Assembly: GCF_000026145.1 (NCBI RefSeq)
Contig: NC_009445.1
Coordinates: 6,602,501-6,666,500 of the forward strand
Direction of reading: 5' to 3'
From: Bradyrhizobium sp. ORS 278
GTDB taxonomy: Bacteria > Pseudomonadota > Alphaproteobacteria > Rhizobiales > Xanthobacteraceae
DNA length: 64,000 nucleotides
The position numbers were made by a program, and so were the translations under genes. This document shows, one piece after another, positions 52,011-60,991 of the stretch (position 1 is its first letter; each line of letters begins with the position of its first letter). The notes below the pieces were generated by a model. That model was not told the DNA's origin. It searched no databases and saw only the letters and a list, made by a program, of their open reading frames with translations.

Positions 52011-52020
52011 TCGTAAAATC
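52011..52020. repeat. TCGTAAAATC repeat, copy 4
   Basis: The 10-mer lies between the large defence-like gene and the WGR gene; it is followed by GTAA. It matches copies near 41.4 and 42.5 kb. Confidence 0.45.
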
Positions 52021-52046
52021 GTAACTGCGATTGCAGGGTACTTTAG

Positions 52047-52271
52047 CTACCGATAGCCCTTCTTGAGCCTGCGTACCCAATTCGAAGCCAAGGCCAGATC
52101 GGCACTGCCCCGCGTCTGGTGCGTTTCAACGCGAACGGTGCCAGCCCGCCCAATACGACCCCACTCCTTCACAAACGACCACTCGCCGAAGAGCGTCGGC
52201 TGGACGTCCAGCTTGTAGAACCGCGCCATGTTGCGGCTGTCATTGATGCGGGTGAGCATGATGGCGGTCAT
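52047..52271 (-). CDS. Small WGR-domain protein
   Basis: The 74-residue protein is essentially one WGR domain (MARFYKLDVQPTLFGEWSFVKEWGRIGRAGTVRVE), a nucleic-acid-binding fold named for its Trp-Gly-Arg. Its ATG overlaps the resolvase stop (ATGA), so it is translated with that gene. It may bind DNA at the recombination site or nicked transfer DNA. Confidence 0.8.
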   Translation of the reverse strand: MTAIMLTRINDSRNMARFYKLDVQPTLFGEWSFVKEWGRIGRAGTVRVETHQTRGSADLALASNWVRRLKKGYR

Positions 52272-52873
52272 GCAGTTTCCTCCTCTTGTTGTTCTTGTTC
52301 GGCGGCAGCGGCCGAAGCCGCAGCCCGTAGGTAGCGGTGAATAGTCTCGCGACTGACGCCGAAGTCGCGGGCAAGCTTGGCCTTCTTCGCCCTGGCGTCG
52401 ACCTGCTTGACGATCTCAGCGACTTGATCAGGCGTGAGAACGCGCTTACGCCCTTTATAAACGCCCTTGCGCTTGGCCACTGCGATGCCTTCCCGCTGGC
52501 GCTCGCGGATGAGCGCCCGCTCAAACTCGGCAAAGGAGCCCATGACGTTGAGCAACAGCTGGGACATAGGCGAGGCCTCAGCCGTAAACGTGAGGCTCTC
52601 CTTCACGAACTGCACGCGGACGCCCTTCACGGTGAGCGTCCGCACCAAGGCCCGCAGATCTTCAAGATTGCGCGCCAAGCGATCCATTGAATGGACCACC
52701 ACCGTGTCGCCCTCGCGCACATAGGCGATCATCTGGGCAAGCTGGGGCCGATCGGTATCTTTACCGGAGGCGTGGTCGGTGAAGGTGCGATGAAGGTCGA
52801 CGCCAACAAGCTGCCGATCGGTCTTCTGGTCGAGTGTGCTCACCCGTACATAACCGACAACCTGTCCCGTCAC
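52268..52873 (-). CDS. Serine resolvase/invertase
   Basis: The 201-residue protein is a small serine recombinase: catalytic Ser in GYVRVST (about residue 12), the segment VVVHSMDRLARNLEDLR, FAEFERALIRERQREGI and a C-terminal HTH (AKLARDFGVSRETIHRYL). It would resolve cointegrates or multimers of the element, or invert a segment. A Gln/Glu-rich tail is unusual. The WGR gene is coupled downstream. Confidence 0.9.
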   Translation of the reverse strand: MTGQVVGYVRVSTLDQKTDRQLVGVDLHRTFTDHASGKDTDRPQLAQMIAYVREGDTVVVHSMDRLARNLEDLRALVRTLTVKGVRVQFVKESLTFTAEASPMSQLLLNVMGSFAEFERALIRERQREGIAVAKRKGVYKGRKRVLTPDQVAEIVKQVDARAKKAKLARDFGVSRETIHRYLRAAASAAAAEQEQQEEETA

Positions 52874-53110
52874 CTTCCCATGCTTTCATTCTGTGGCGTG
52901 GATTCTGAGAGGTGATGACTCACGTGTCAACAATAGCCAGCATCGATTTATGTGACACACTTTTTTGGGCCAGACCCACTGTGGCAATTGGGTGCACCCC
53001 AGAGCCGCAACGAACATGAGCCTAGCCGACACTTTTTTGAACAATTTCATTTCGTTTCACGGACTAGCGATGCTACCATGCGCAACAACCTGCTTCTTGG
53101 AGGGTCTCCG

Positions 53111-54247
53111 ATGGACAGGGAACTTTCTGACGCGATTGCCGAAGCCCAAGCAGAATTTCTACGTGCACAGATATTTCAACAGATCCAAGCAGAACTCTCA
53201 TTTCGCCTATCTAACCTGACCTACCAGCTAAAACCGCCGCGCCGGGCGAGCCTTTCGCTTTTAAGGACATATGATTCAACGGCATATGTAGACAAAGGAC
53301 TTTTAAAGACTGCGAAAGTCACCCTCTCGGTAGGTCTCGCCATTCAAGCATTTTACTACGCAAACGCGGTCGCCAGAACGATCGAGACGCTATTTCCGCT
53401 AGCCATAAATTTAGGTCATTACGATCCGTCTGTTAGGGCCACGGTAAACGAAGGCCATGAGCGAACATTAGAGATGCTACGCTTTGGCATCTTTGGCCCA
53501 ATTTTGCCGCAGGAACGTTGGCGGCAAGTTTTAATTTACACGCTGATGTACAAGGCTCTGGAATGGATACTCGTCCACGAGACAACCCACATCGTATGGG
53601 GACACTACGAGATGCCAGACGCCCTCAGGTCGTCAGATTGGGTCGCTCAGCTAATCGAATCACAATCAGATGACTTCGCCACCCTCCGCTTCCTAACATC
53701 CCTTAGAATCTTCGAGAAGGAGCACGATTATCAAGCTAAGCCGTGGCAGCAAGACCCTGGTCATTTCGCATTTTGCAAGAAGAGCGACCGCCTCAATATA
53801 ACGCTCATCTCCATGATTCTATCAATTGCACTTGTCGGCAAGGGTAACGATGACAAGTTCTTTTCCGATCCGCGGTCTCCCGACGTCCCCAAACGCTCCC
53901 ACCCCCCAAGCGCTTACCGCCTGTGGCGTTCATTGAACTTGCTTACGACGCCGGTTCGCACCAACCCGGGGATGCCGCCGCTTCACCCGCTTACGCCCGC
54001 GACAGACGGAATATTGTCTGGACGAGACCTTTATTCATTTGTCGGAGGTCTCTTGGCTCGCATAAGCACTGGTGGGAATGGGCCAATCACCCGATTGGAT
54101 TCCTCACATCATGCCACCCTGCTTGAATACAACCAAACACTAATGGATAATCTCGCGCCTGTCGCTGCATACGAAGCGAGTTGGCGCGCTCGAAACATCG
54201 ATCCCGACCGGCACCCGCAAAACGAGCGGGCGTACGGCAATCAGTGA
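53111..54247 (+). CDS. HExxH metallopeptidase-like protein of unknown family
   Basis: The 378-residue protein has a zinc-peptidase-like motif HETTHIVWGH near residue 157, followed by acidic ESQSDDFATLRFL, as in some M78/U56-type peptidases. Two hydrophobic stretches near 65-100 may touch the membrane. ATG 53111 has GGAGG eight bases upstream; earlier in-frame ATGs (52952, 53078) are weaker. Base composition is visibly more AT-rich than the neighbours, suggesting separate acquisition. Possible defence or regulatory protease; no family name is given. Confidence 0.55.
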   Translation: MDRELSDAIAEAQAEFLRAQIFQQIQAELSFRLSNLTYQLKPPRRASLSLLRTYDSTAYVDKGLLKTAKVTLSVGLAIQAFYYANAVARTIETLFPLAINLGHYDPSVRATVNEGHERTLEMLRFGIFGPILPQERWRQVLIYTLMYKALEWILVHETTHIVWGHYEMPDALRSSDWVAQLIESQSDDFATLRFLTSLRIFEKEHDYQAKPWQQDPGHFAFCKKSDRLNITLISMILSIALVGKGNDDKFFSDPRSPDVPKRSHPPSAYRLWRSLNLLTTPVRTNPGMPPLHPLTPATDGILSGRDLYSFVGGLLARISTGGNGPITRLDSSHHATLLEYNQTLMDNLAPVAAYEASWRARNIDPDRHPQNERAYGNQ

Positions 54248-54504
54248 GAGCGGTTTCGAGTTTTGGACCGCACCTCTGTCAACGCCTGCTTCTCGCCAAA
54301 GAGCAGCCCAACCAAGCCTCCCAAGGCGATCTTGCTGAAGTCTAGTAGCGTGTCAGCTCCACCCGACCAATCCATCCGTTTGGCAAGAAACGATGCGCCG
54401 ATAAGACCACCGACAAGGAAAAGACCTATAAAGAACCTCGCAAGGTTAAACCTATAGATCGCATCATCCTCGCGCAGGCCAAGCGATCTTGTGTAGAAAA
54501 TCAT
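54241..54504 (-). CDS. Small two-helix membrane protein
   Basis: The 87-residue protein has hydrophobic helices at about 23-41 (FFIGLFLVGGLIGASFLA) and 55-70 (FSKIALGGLVGLLFG). Its 3' end overlaps the convergent peptidase-like gene by seven bases. It may be the membrane partner of that protein, but this rests only on position. Confidence 0.5.
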   Translation of the reverse strand: MIFYTRSLGLREDDAIYRFNLARFFIGLFLVGGLIGASFLAKRMDWSGGADTLLDFSKIALGGLVGLLFGEKQALTEVRSKTRNRSH

Positions 54505-54984
54505 TGCTTCTCCACCTGTTGGCTACATCTAGCAAGTATTGCAGTGTAGCGTTATTTCCGTGAGCCGCTCAAGTCCCGTATGCCCGGCCTGGCCGCCTCG
54601 CTAGGTACATCAGCTGGCGAGCCGGCCACGGACTTTCCCAACAGTCAAAGCCCCGGCACCCCCCGTCACTACCAGTCTTGCAGTTCTTTAGATTCATGCA
54701 ACGGAGAGACAGCTGCTCGCCAATTGGGCGCATGCGCAGACACCACCCACGACATCATCCTAAGGTCGCCTGGGGCTTAACACCCCCGCCAGATGGCAGA
54801 AACCGCCAGAAAGAGTGTGGTTGTGGGAACACAAACCCTTGGCCTGTGGCCGGGTGGCGGTGTTCTGTCCAGGGCGCCAGCCTAAAGGCATCGCGCCGTT
54901 CTGACCGGCGGTCTGAACCCTGAGGTCGTTCCATCGCTGGGCTGATCGTCCTAAGGAGCCCCAGAACTCTCCGCATGCAGCTGC
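54505..54984. other. Region without a supported gene
   Basis: About 480 bases. A minus-strand 73-codon frame (54755-54976) contains RDAFRLAPWTEHRHP and HSFWRFLPSGGG but lacks a ribosome site; it could be a small gene or chance. Nothing else is clear. Confidence 0.35.
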
Positions 54985-55884
54985 TTACCCTCCGGCTGCG
55001 ACCGCAGCAAGGCTTGGGAAGAACGGCTCCTTGACCATTGCCGTCGATATCCGGTTGCGGATAAAGCGATCCTGAGATCGATCGCTGGCGTAGACGAACC
55101 GGCGAGCCGCAGCGACCGTTGCGGCGTTCATCGTTTTCACAACCTCATCCGGCTTCTCTTGGCGCATTTTCTGCAAGATGTCGGGATGCGTAACAGCCGT
55201 GAAAAGCTTAGTCGGACTAATAGGCAACGCGAACAACATTCGCTCTCCTTTGAGTTCCCGGAAGAGAGGCCAGTCAGAGGTCAGCAATCGAAATCGGGAT
55301 GCGCTAAGGTCCAGCACATTCCAGTTCATGCCATTCAACCTGCCGCCTACGCGTATATTATCCATCACGCTTTGGATCAGGCGAATTCGTATCCGGTCTG
55401 CCAGGTGCTCACCTTGAGCGAGAACCCACTCCTCGAATGTCGCCGGATCGTCAGGACGTCTCAGCTCCTCGTATCTTTGCTGAGTTATTCCGTCCGGCTG
55501 CAGCCACGCTGCATGGGCGACAGCCTTGATCTCCGCGAACGGATCTGGATGCCGAACGAGAAAGTTCATCACAAACCTCGACCAGGCACTCCTTATCTCC
55601 GGCGTCCAAGGCGTTGCCGTGCCCAACAATAGCTTCTTGTGGACTATCGATGCCAGTTCGTCTGCTTTGGCGAGGAAGTGGGATTCAAGAAACTGGGCCG
55701 TTTCTTCCGGCAAGTCCAAAAACGCATAAAGGTCCCGTTTGAATCCCGTGGCCTTCGGTCCGACGTCCTTGACGACCACCTTGCGACCTATCGGCCTCGC
55801 GTACTCGACCAGCTTTTCGTTCGGCCCACACCAGTGATTCAAATAGAACACCGGGATATAATGGTGGTCTCTCGGAACACTCAT
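54985..55884 (-). CDS. DUF4238 family protein
   Basis: The 299-residue protein starts VPRDHHYIPVFYLNHWCG, the hallmark N-terminus of DUF4238, and carries SWSRFVMNFLVRHP-like helices and LLTSDWPLFRE in the C-half. DUF4238 proteins are thought to be nuclease-like and are common in accessory regions. ATG 55884 was chosen because the family begins there; the frame runs 162 bases further 5' without support. It is monocistronic. Confidence 0.75.
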   Translation of the reverse strand: MSVPRDHHYIPVFYLNHWCGPNEKLVEYARPIGRKVVVKDVGPKATGFKRDLYAFLDLPEETAQFLESHFLAKADELASIVHKKLLLGTATPWTPEIRSAWSRFVMNFLVRHPDPFAEIKAVAHAAWLQPDGITQQRYEELRRPDDPATFEEWVLAQGEHLADRIRIRLIQSVMDNIRVGGRLNGMNWNVLDLSASRFRLLTSDWPLFRELKGERMLFALPISPTKLFTAVTHPDILQKMRQEKPDEVVKTMNAATVAAARRFVYASDRSQDRFIRNRISTAMVKEPFFPSLAAVAAGG

Positions 55885-56259
55885 GGCGGACAATCCGTTG
55901 GGTTGTGATGACCTCTTGGGCAACCCGGCATTTAGCACACTCAGTCGCGGATAGGTTGCGCGGCACGCTCCCGCGGCACCGGGGCAATCGCCGCAAAACG
56001 GGAGCCATTGCCCTCCCCCCAGCTGGCCGTGACCTGGACTTCTCACACCGATGATTCGCCCGCAAGGTTAGCAGCGCGCGCGAAAAGCGCCAGCGTCGCC
56101 CTGCTCAGCATTCCACAGCTCACTTCATCTGCACCCGATAAACACACGATTTGCCGTCACTCTACATCATCTCCGCAAGGGTACGGAGTTGCGCCCCCGG
56201 CGGGTGGCCGATATTGAGCGCAGACAAGCTGGCGGCTGTCCTGAACCCGCCGCCGGCCG

Positions 56260-56293
56260 AAAGCCCCGCAACCAGCCCTGCGGGGCTTTCTTT
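56260..56293 (-). terminator. Bidirectional-looking terminator after the fibre gene
   Basis: AAAGCCCCGCA (56260-56270) and TGCGGGGCTTT (56279-56289) form a perfect 11-bp stem 20 bases past the minus-strand stop. A T-run follows on the plus strand; on the minus strand the T's are inside the stem. Confidence 0.6.
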
Positions 56294-56309
56294 TGCGAGC
56301 TACAACCCA

Positions 56310-58202
56310 TTACGGCCGACACATCTCCAGTCGCTGTGTGGTCGGATTAATGCGCAGCGTGTAGTAATGGGCTGCGTCGCACACCTCATTCCCTGTATTA
56401 TTGAGCGCCAAGGTGCCGCTCACCCGCACCGTGCCGCTGGTCTGCTCGGCGATCATATTGATACTGCCGCTGACAATCCGGTCGTTATTGTTGGCGACTA
56501 CACCGGTCAGGCCGGAGCCGTTGCCCACAAAGTTGGTGGCGCTGATGGTGCCGGAGACTTCGAGAGCCGTCGTGGGAGTGAGGGTTCCAATGCCTACAAG
56601 GCCGGTGGAAGTAATGCGCATACGCTCGGTCGAGCCGGTGCCAAGCACCAGCGGGTAAGCCCCTCCGCCCATCACGTTTGCGGCACCGCCTACAGGACCA
56701 TTATATGAAATGTAAACGTAGTTTGAGCCGCCTCCGAACGTTCCCGAACCGTTTATTTTAGCGCTACCATTTACTTCAAGCTTAGAAGCTGGCGTAGCCG
56801 TGCCGATACCGACGTTACCGCTGCTGACGATGCGCATCGCCTCGGTGCCGGAAGTGGTGAGAATGATGGTGCCAGAGGTGAGGCTGACATTCTGCTGACC
56901 GCCGGAGAACAGGCCCATGGTATTCGGCGTCGCCAGATCGATGCGGGTTTGCGGCGTACCTGAGCCCAGCGCTCCAGTGCCCAAGCCATAGGCTGTGCGG
57001 AACCAACGAACTGCATTTACTTCGTCGGAGCTATACAGCTCGGTTGCACTAACGGGACCGGTTGTGGAAATTCCGACCGCCACCAGCCCGAGTTGGGGAT
57101 GAAAATACGCTGTATTCGTGCCGTTCTGTGTCACCGAGATGATGCCGGTGGTGCTGATGGCGACCATGGAGGTGGCGTTTCCGGTGCCACTCACAATCCG
57201 GTCGCTGCTGCCGGCTACAACACCGGTCAGGCCAGAGCCGTTACCGACGAAATTCGTGGCGCTGATCGTGCCCGAGACTTCGAGCGCGGTGGTGGGCGTT
57301 GCTGTTCCGATGCCGACATTGCCGGTACTGTCGATACGCATAAATTCGGCGAGCGCAAGGTTGCTGGTTACATTGAACGTCAATGCCGTATCCCCTGCCT
57401 GCGGCGAGTTTATTCGGATCGCCCTAATGTCCGCAGAATTCGTACTGCTCGCGCTTGCCGAATTGCGGAATCCCAGGATCGCAGCGTTATTCGTTAATGA
57501 ACCCGTCCGTCTAATTTGGAGGCCATTCACGTTAGACGCTGTCAATAATTCGAGCAGATTTCCGGGTGTGCTCGTTCCGATGCCGACGTAACCGGAGCTG
57601 ACGATGCGCATGGCCTCCGTGCCAGAGGTATAAAATGTTATGTACTTCTGAGTGGCATGCCCGGTGATGCTATTGTTACTGTTGTTTCCCCAATACATCC
57701 CCTGCAGAGAGTTCATGTAGATCGGGTTGTTAACAATTGTGAGCCCACCGCTCAGATAGCCACTTGTGCCGCTGATCGGCCCGGTGCTGCTGACACCGAC
57801 CGTGACTAGGCCCATGCTGGGATGGAAATAAGCTGTATTGGTGCCATTCTGCGTCACCGAGATGATGCCAGTATCACTGATAGCGACCATGCTGGTGGCG
57901 CTGCCGGTGCCGCTGACGATGCGATCGGAGCGGCCTGCCGCGCCGATATTGGTGAGACCCGAGCCGTCACCAACAAACGCAGCAGCGCTGACCATGCCGC
58001 TCACCGTCAAGTCACCCGCCGTGGTCAGACTGGGCGCATACGTCGGACAACCGATGTCTCCCGCCCGGGAGTGATCGCCGATGCAGAGCCGATTGGTGTT
58101 ATTGCCAAGCGTCGACGAGATAATCGCCATGTTGCCCCAATCCTGGGCCACGGCAGCGCTGGCCACACCGGCCAGCATCACCCCGAGCAAAAGCGCACGC
58201 AT
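56310..58202 (-). CDS. Secreted fibre/adhesin-like repeat protein
   Basis: The 630-residue protein has a signal peptide (1 to about 19, ending AVAQ) and then Ser/Thr/Gly/Asn-rich repeats. Units include SGTISATNFVGNGSGLTGV, VGIGTATPTTALEV, GTEAMRIVSSGNVGIGT and SMVAISDTGIISVTQNGTNTAYFHP, each present two or more times. Such triple-helical beta modules are typical of tail-fibre stalks and surface adhesins. It ends with NPTTQRLEMCRP, and paired Cys may close a C-terminal knob. No chaperone or peptidase domain is seen. A cell-surface role is inferred; a phage fibre captured by the element is possible. Confidence 0.65.
   Translation of the reverse strand: MRALLLGVMLAGVASAAVAQDWGNMAIISSTLGNNTNRLCIGDHSRAGDIGCPTYAPSLTTAGDLTVSGMVSAAAFVGDGSGLTNIGAAGRSDRIVSGTGSATSMVAISDTGIISVTQNGTNTAYFHPSMGLVTVGVSSTGPISGTSGYLSGGLTIVNNPIYMNSLQGMYWGNNSNNSITGHATQKYITFYTSGTEAMRIVSSGYVGIGTSTPGNLLELLTASNVNGLQIRRTGSLTNNAAILGFRNSASASSTNSADIRAIRINSPQAGDTALTFNVTSNLALAEFMRIDSTGNVGIGTATPTTALEVSGTISATNFVGNGSGLTGVVAGSSDRIVSGTGNATSMVAISTTGIISVTQNGTNTAYFHPQLGLVAVGISTTGPVSATELYSSDEVNAVRWFRTAYGLGTGALGSGTPQTRIDLATPNTMGLFSGGQQNVSLTSGTIILTTSGTEAMRIVSSGNVGIGTATPASKLEVNGSAKINGSGTFGGGSNYVYISYNGPVGGAANVMGGGAYPLVLGTGSTERMRITSTGLVGIGTLTPTTALEVSGTISATNFVGNGSGLTGVVANNNDRIVSGSINMIAEQTSGTVRVSGTLALNNTGNEVCDAAHYYTLRINPTTQRLEMCRP
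56460..57960. repeat. Internal repeats of the fibre gene
   Basis: Diverged DNA blocks recur: 56461-56607 matches about 57187-57327, and 57112-57225 matches about 57827-57942. They arose by duplication inside the gene and diverged. Confidence 0.6.
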
Positions 58203-58634
58203 AAGCCGGACAATAGGACTAAGCCGCTGAACTGTCTCACCGCCCGCCTCGTTAGGCGTCAGTGGTGTGGCGTACCGAAGCCGCAGCCCGGCTTAGACCA
58301 ACGGCAGACGATACTCCACACCACGCACCGAGCGGGTCAAGGCCGCGTAGCGCCCGAAGGGCTTGGCCTTGATGCGCTCGGTCGGGTGTGGTCTTCCTGA
58401 GAGAAAGAGCGGCGTATCAGCCGCAGCGAAGCGCAGGCCATTCGCCAGCCCGAGGATCGGTTAAGAGCGCAGCCGCAGGAGCATCAGCATAGCGCCGCGC
58501 CCGCGGGATGCGGGACCGACTGCGCCCGGCCGAGGGCTCCGGATGCCTTCGCGTGAGGGATTATGACCCGCAAGGGCGGAGACGCCACAGCGGCTCCGGG
58601 CGCAGCCTTAAGCCCGGCCGCAGGACACGCCCGA
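58203..58634. other. Region without a supported gene
   Basis: About 430 bases between the fibre gene's start and the next terminator; short frames here lack ribosome sites and known motifs. Confidence 0.4.
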
Positions 58635-58662
58635 CATAAAACGGCTCTCCCGAAGGAGAGCC
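58635..58662 (-). terminator. Terminator of the small minus-strand gene
   Basis: GGCTCTCC-cgaa-GGAGAGCC (58643-58662) is a perfect 8-bp stem followed on the minus strand by GTTTTATG. Confidence 0.7.
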
Positions 58663-58693
58663 TGGCACGTCGCGAGTAGGATCAAGGCCGCCT

Positions 58694-58894
58694 CTACTCG
58701 CCTTCCGGATCGGTCGGAGCGCGTGGCTCGCGCAGGACGATTTTGCCCGACACCGCCACACCTGGCGCGATGACGATATTGAAGCCCTTCCCGTCTTCGT
58801 TCGGCCAGGCAGCCCCAATACGCGTCCACGTCGCGTTTCGACCAGTACCGGCGACCGCGAAGGCATCGTGCGATGGCTTTCGACTCTCGGACAT
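58694..58894 (-). CDS. Small conserved-looking protein of mobile elements
   Basis: The 66-residue protein (MSESRKPSHDAFAVAG, then WTRIGAAWPNEDGKGFNIVIAPG) looks like a single small beta fold. It has a good ribosome site (AAGGAATAGCT) and its own terminator. Similar short proteins, as I recall them, occur with conjugation genes, but I cannot give a function. Confidence 0.55.
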   Translation of the reverse strand: MSESRKPSHDAFAVAGTGRNATWTRIGAAWPNEDGKGFNIVIAPGVAVSGKIVLREPRAPTDPEGE

Positions 58895-59185
58895 AGCTAT
58901 TCCTTTACAAAACGAGGGGTGTTTCCAGCGAGATGCTGTGGTCCGATGCTGCGCCGATGGCGTTCGGGGTAAAGCGGTCAGCGGCGTTTGTTGCTGAACA
59001 AGTAAGCACGCATAACTAACCGTTCGTGGCGCTGGGGGGGGGCCGGGGCGTCCCCGGTCGCAGGGAGGGCGGAGGCCTGCGCAAGGCCGCCGCTGGCCGC
59101 TGGATGGCAGAGCCCTAAGCGGCCATGGGAAGGGTTCGGGGAGGCTCCCCGCCCCGATGCCGACAAGTCGGCAACAGGCGCTGAA

Positions 59186-59225
59186 TGCGCCCTCACTACC
59201 TTCTTGCTACGGTAGTGAGGGCGCA
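59186..59225. other. Perfect 15-bp inverted repeat, oriT candidate
   Basis: TGCGCCCTCACTACC and GGTAGTGAGGGCGCA flank a 10-base loop. No T-run follows on either strand. It lies in a gene-poor 830-base gap (58895-59727) just before the integrase. It could be a transfer origin, an attachment site or a recombinase site. A shorter hairpin GTGCC-gatta-GGCAC lies further on, near 59295. Confidence 0.4.
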
Positions 59226-59727
59226 AGCTCCGGGCACGCTGCAGGATTTGTCAGACAGATTTGGCCCAATTCCGCGCAAATATTCTGCACGACGTGCCGA
59301 TTAGGCACGGTCTCTGCAAGCTATGAGTGCCGGCGAGTGCCAGAAGCCAATCGCCAGGCTGTTGTACGACCATCACGCAACATCCCCGGCCGTGAGGCCA
59401 CGACCTTTTCCAACGGAGCAAACCGATGACCACGAGACGCAAGCGAGCTGGGCGCCTCCCAGCAATCCCGCCGCCAGTGCAACCCTACGGGCAATGCCGG
59501 CCGCGACCCATACGAGGTGAGTAATGACAAGGAATGGCTATAGACTCGGCAATGCCCGTGCCCAGCCTGGAAGGAGCTGGCCGCATGCCGGTAGCGAACC
59601 GATTACAGACTAGAACGCGACAACGCGGCGTCGCTCGCCGCGTTGCCACGACCTCTCCGCCATGTTGGCGGGCCGTATCATGCCAAGGCTGGTACGGCGG
59701 TCATGAACACTAACGGAGACAACGACG

Positions 59728-60648
59728 ATGGACGCGCTGGCCTACGATCTCAAACGCATCGCCCTGGGCGATGGCGAAGGGTCGTACCTGACGCGTAACC
59801 AGCGGCACCGGGGCTTGCAACTGATGGCGCGCGAACTGCGCGGCCTGGGGTTCAAGCTCCCGGCCGCGTCGTCGTTGAAGCCGCGCCACGTCGAGGCGCT
59901 GATCAGCCACTGGCAGACCGCCGAGCTCTCGACCGGCACCCTGAAAAACCGCATGGGCTGGCTGCGCTGGTGGGCGGGCCGCGTCCGCAAGGCCAATGTG
60001 GTGCCCCGCGGTAACGAGAGCGCCGGCATTGAGAACCGCACCGCGTTCAACGGCAACCGCGCCCACACCACACAAGCTGAGAAGATGGCCGCCCTGCCCC
60101 ACCGCATTCAGCTGGCGCTGCGGCTGCAAATGGCCTTCGGCATGCGATTGGAGGAAAGCCTCAAGTTTCGGGTCAGCCAGGCCGACAAGGGCCACCGCCT
60201 GGCGATGCAGTCGAGCTGGTGCAAAGGCGGTCGCGCCCGCGAGATCCCGGTAACGCATCCGCGCCAGCGAGCATTGCTGGATGAGCTGCGCCAGGTCTGC
60301 GGCGACGGCTCGCTCATCCCGCAGGGCCAGAAGTACGTGGATTTTCGCAAAGAGGTTGAGCGTGTGACCTGGGGCGCCGGCATTCGTAACATGCACGGCC
60401 ACCGGCACTGGTACGCCCAGTGGCGCTATGAGACACTCACCGGCCGCCCCTGCCCTGCATCCGGCGGGGCGACCTATGAGCGTTTGAGCCGTACCGAGAA
60501 AGCGGCGGACTTCCGCGCCCGGCGACAGATTTCCAGCGAGCTCGGCCATGCTCGGCTGGCCATTACCGACACCTATCTTGGCAGCCGCTTCGCAAAGGCG
60601 CAGAGTCGTCCGCGACATGAAAGCCCCTCTCTCGAAGCTCGTGCCTGA
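59728..60648 (+). CDS. Tyrosine integrase (Integrase_1 type)
   Basis: The 306-residue protein has an N-terminal SAM-like DNA-binding domain (1-110) and a catalytic domain with Arg in FGMRLEESLKFR, Lys in WCKGGRAREIPV, His/Arg in HGHRHWYAQWRYE, and the tyrosine in ELGHARLAITDTYLGSR. This matches the integrase domain families PF12834/PF12835 found in integrative elements of proteobacteria. It should insert and excise the element. GGAG lies nine bases before ATG 59728. A small gene overlaps its 3' end. Confidence 0.88.
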   Translation: MDALAYDLKRIALGDGEGSYLTRNQRHRGLQLMARELRGLGFKLPAASSLKPRHVEALISHWQTAELSTGTLKNRMGWLRWWAGRVRKANVVPRGNESAGIENRTAFNGNRAHTTQAEKMAALPHRIQLALRLQMAFGMRLEESLKFRVSQADKGHRLAMQSSWCKGGRAREIPVTHPRQRALLDELRQVCGDGSLIPQGQKYVDFRKEVERVTWGAGIRNMHGHRHWYAQWRYETLTGRPCPASGGATYERLSRTEKAADFRARRQISSELGHARLAITDTYLGSRFAKAQSRPRHESPSLEARA

Positions 60649-60925
60649 ACTTGAGCGCTCCTGCGCGCATGCGCTCGAAGACCTGGCAGCCAAACACCTG
60701 CGTAGCGACAAAATCAAGATGGAGTTGCACAGCGCTGCCAAGAAGGGCCACCGCGCGCTCCGCATTCTGCTGCCCGATGGAATTGACCTGCGCAAGACGG
60801 ACGGCGCTGAGATTTTCAAGGCGTGGGCCAAGGAAAATGGCCTGCACCTCGATTGGATAAGCCGCACCGCGACTGTGGAAGGTGGTCGGCAGGCCGATGG
60901 CTTCGACGTCGAGATCTCTTGGTAG
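60617..60925 (+). CDS. Small protein overlapping the integrase
   Basis: The 102-residue protein starts at ATG 60617 inside the integrase gene (32-base overlap) and appears to be one alpha/beta domain (ALRILLPDGIDLRKTDGAEIFKAWAKENGLHLDW). It has no known motif. Coupling suggests it could act as a directionality or accessory factor, but that is only positional. Confidence 0.5.
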   Translation: MKAPLSKLVPELERSCAHALEDLAAKHLRSDKIKMELHSAAKKGHRALRILLPDGIDLRKTDGAEIFKAWAKENGLHLDWISRTATVEGGRQADGFDVEISW

Positions 60926-60942
60926 GCCCGAGATCCATCGTC

Positions 60943-60991
60943 CGAAAGCAGCAGCGTGTTAGTATGCTGCCATGCTGCTATAGCAGCCCGG
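60943..60991. repeat. Partition-site repeats, left side
   Basis: Short AGCAGC/GCTGCT units in both orientations (including ATGCTGCCATGCTGCTATAG) end in ATAGCAGCCCGG (60980-60991). The same 12-mer occurs at 62089-62100 beyond the par genes. Likely centromere-like sites. Confidence 0.5.

Noticed and set aside
54755..54976. Small minus-strand gene with HSFWRFLPSGGG
   Set aside because: No ribosome site or domain; kept only as a note in the gap description.
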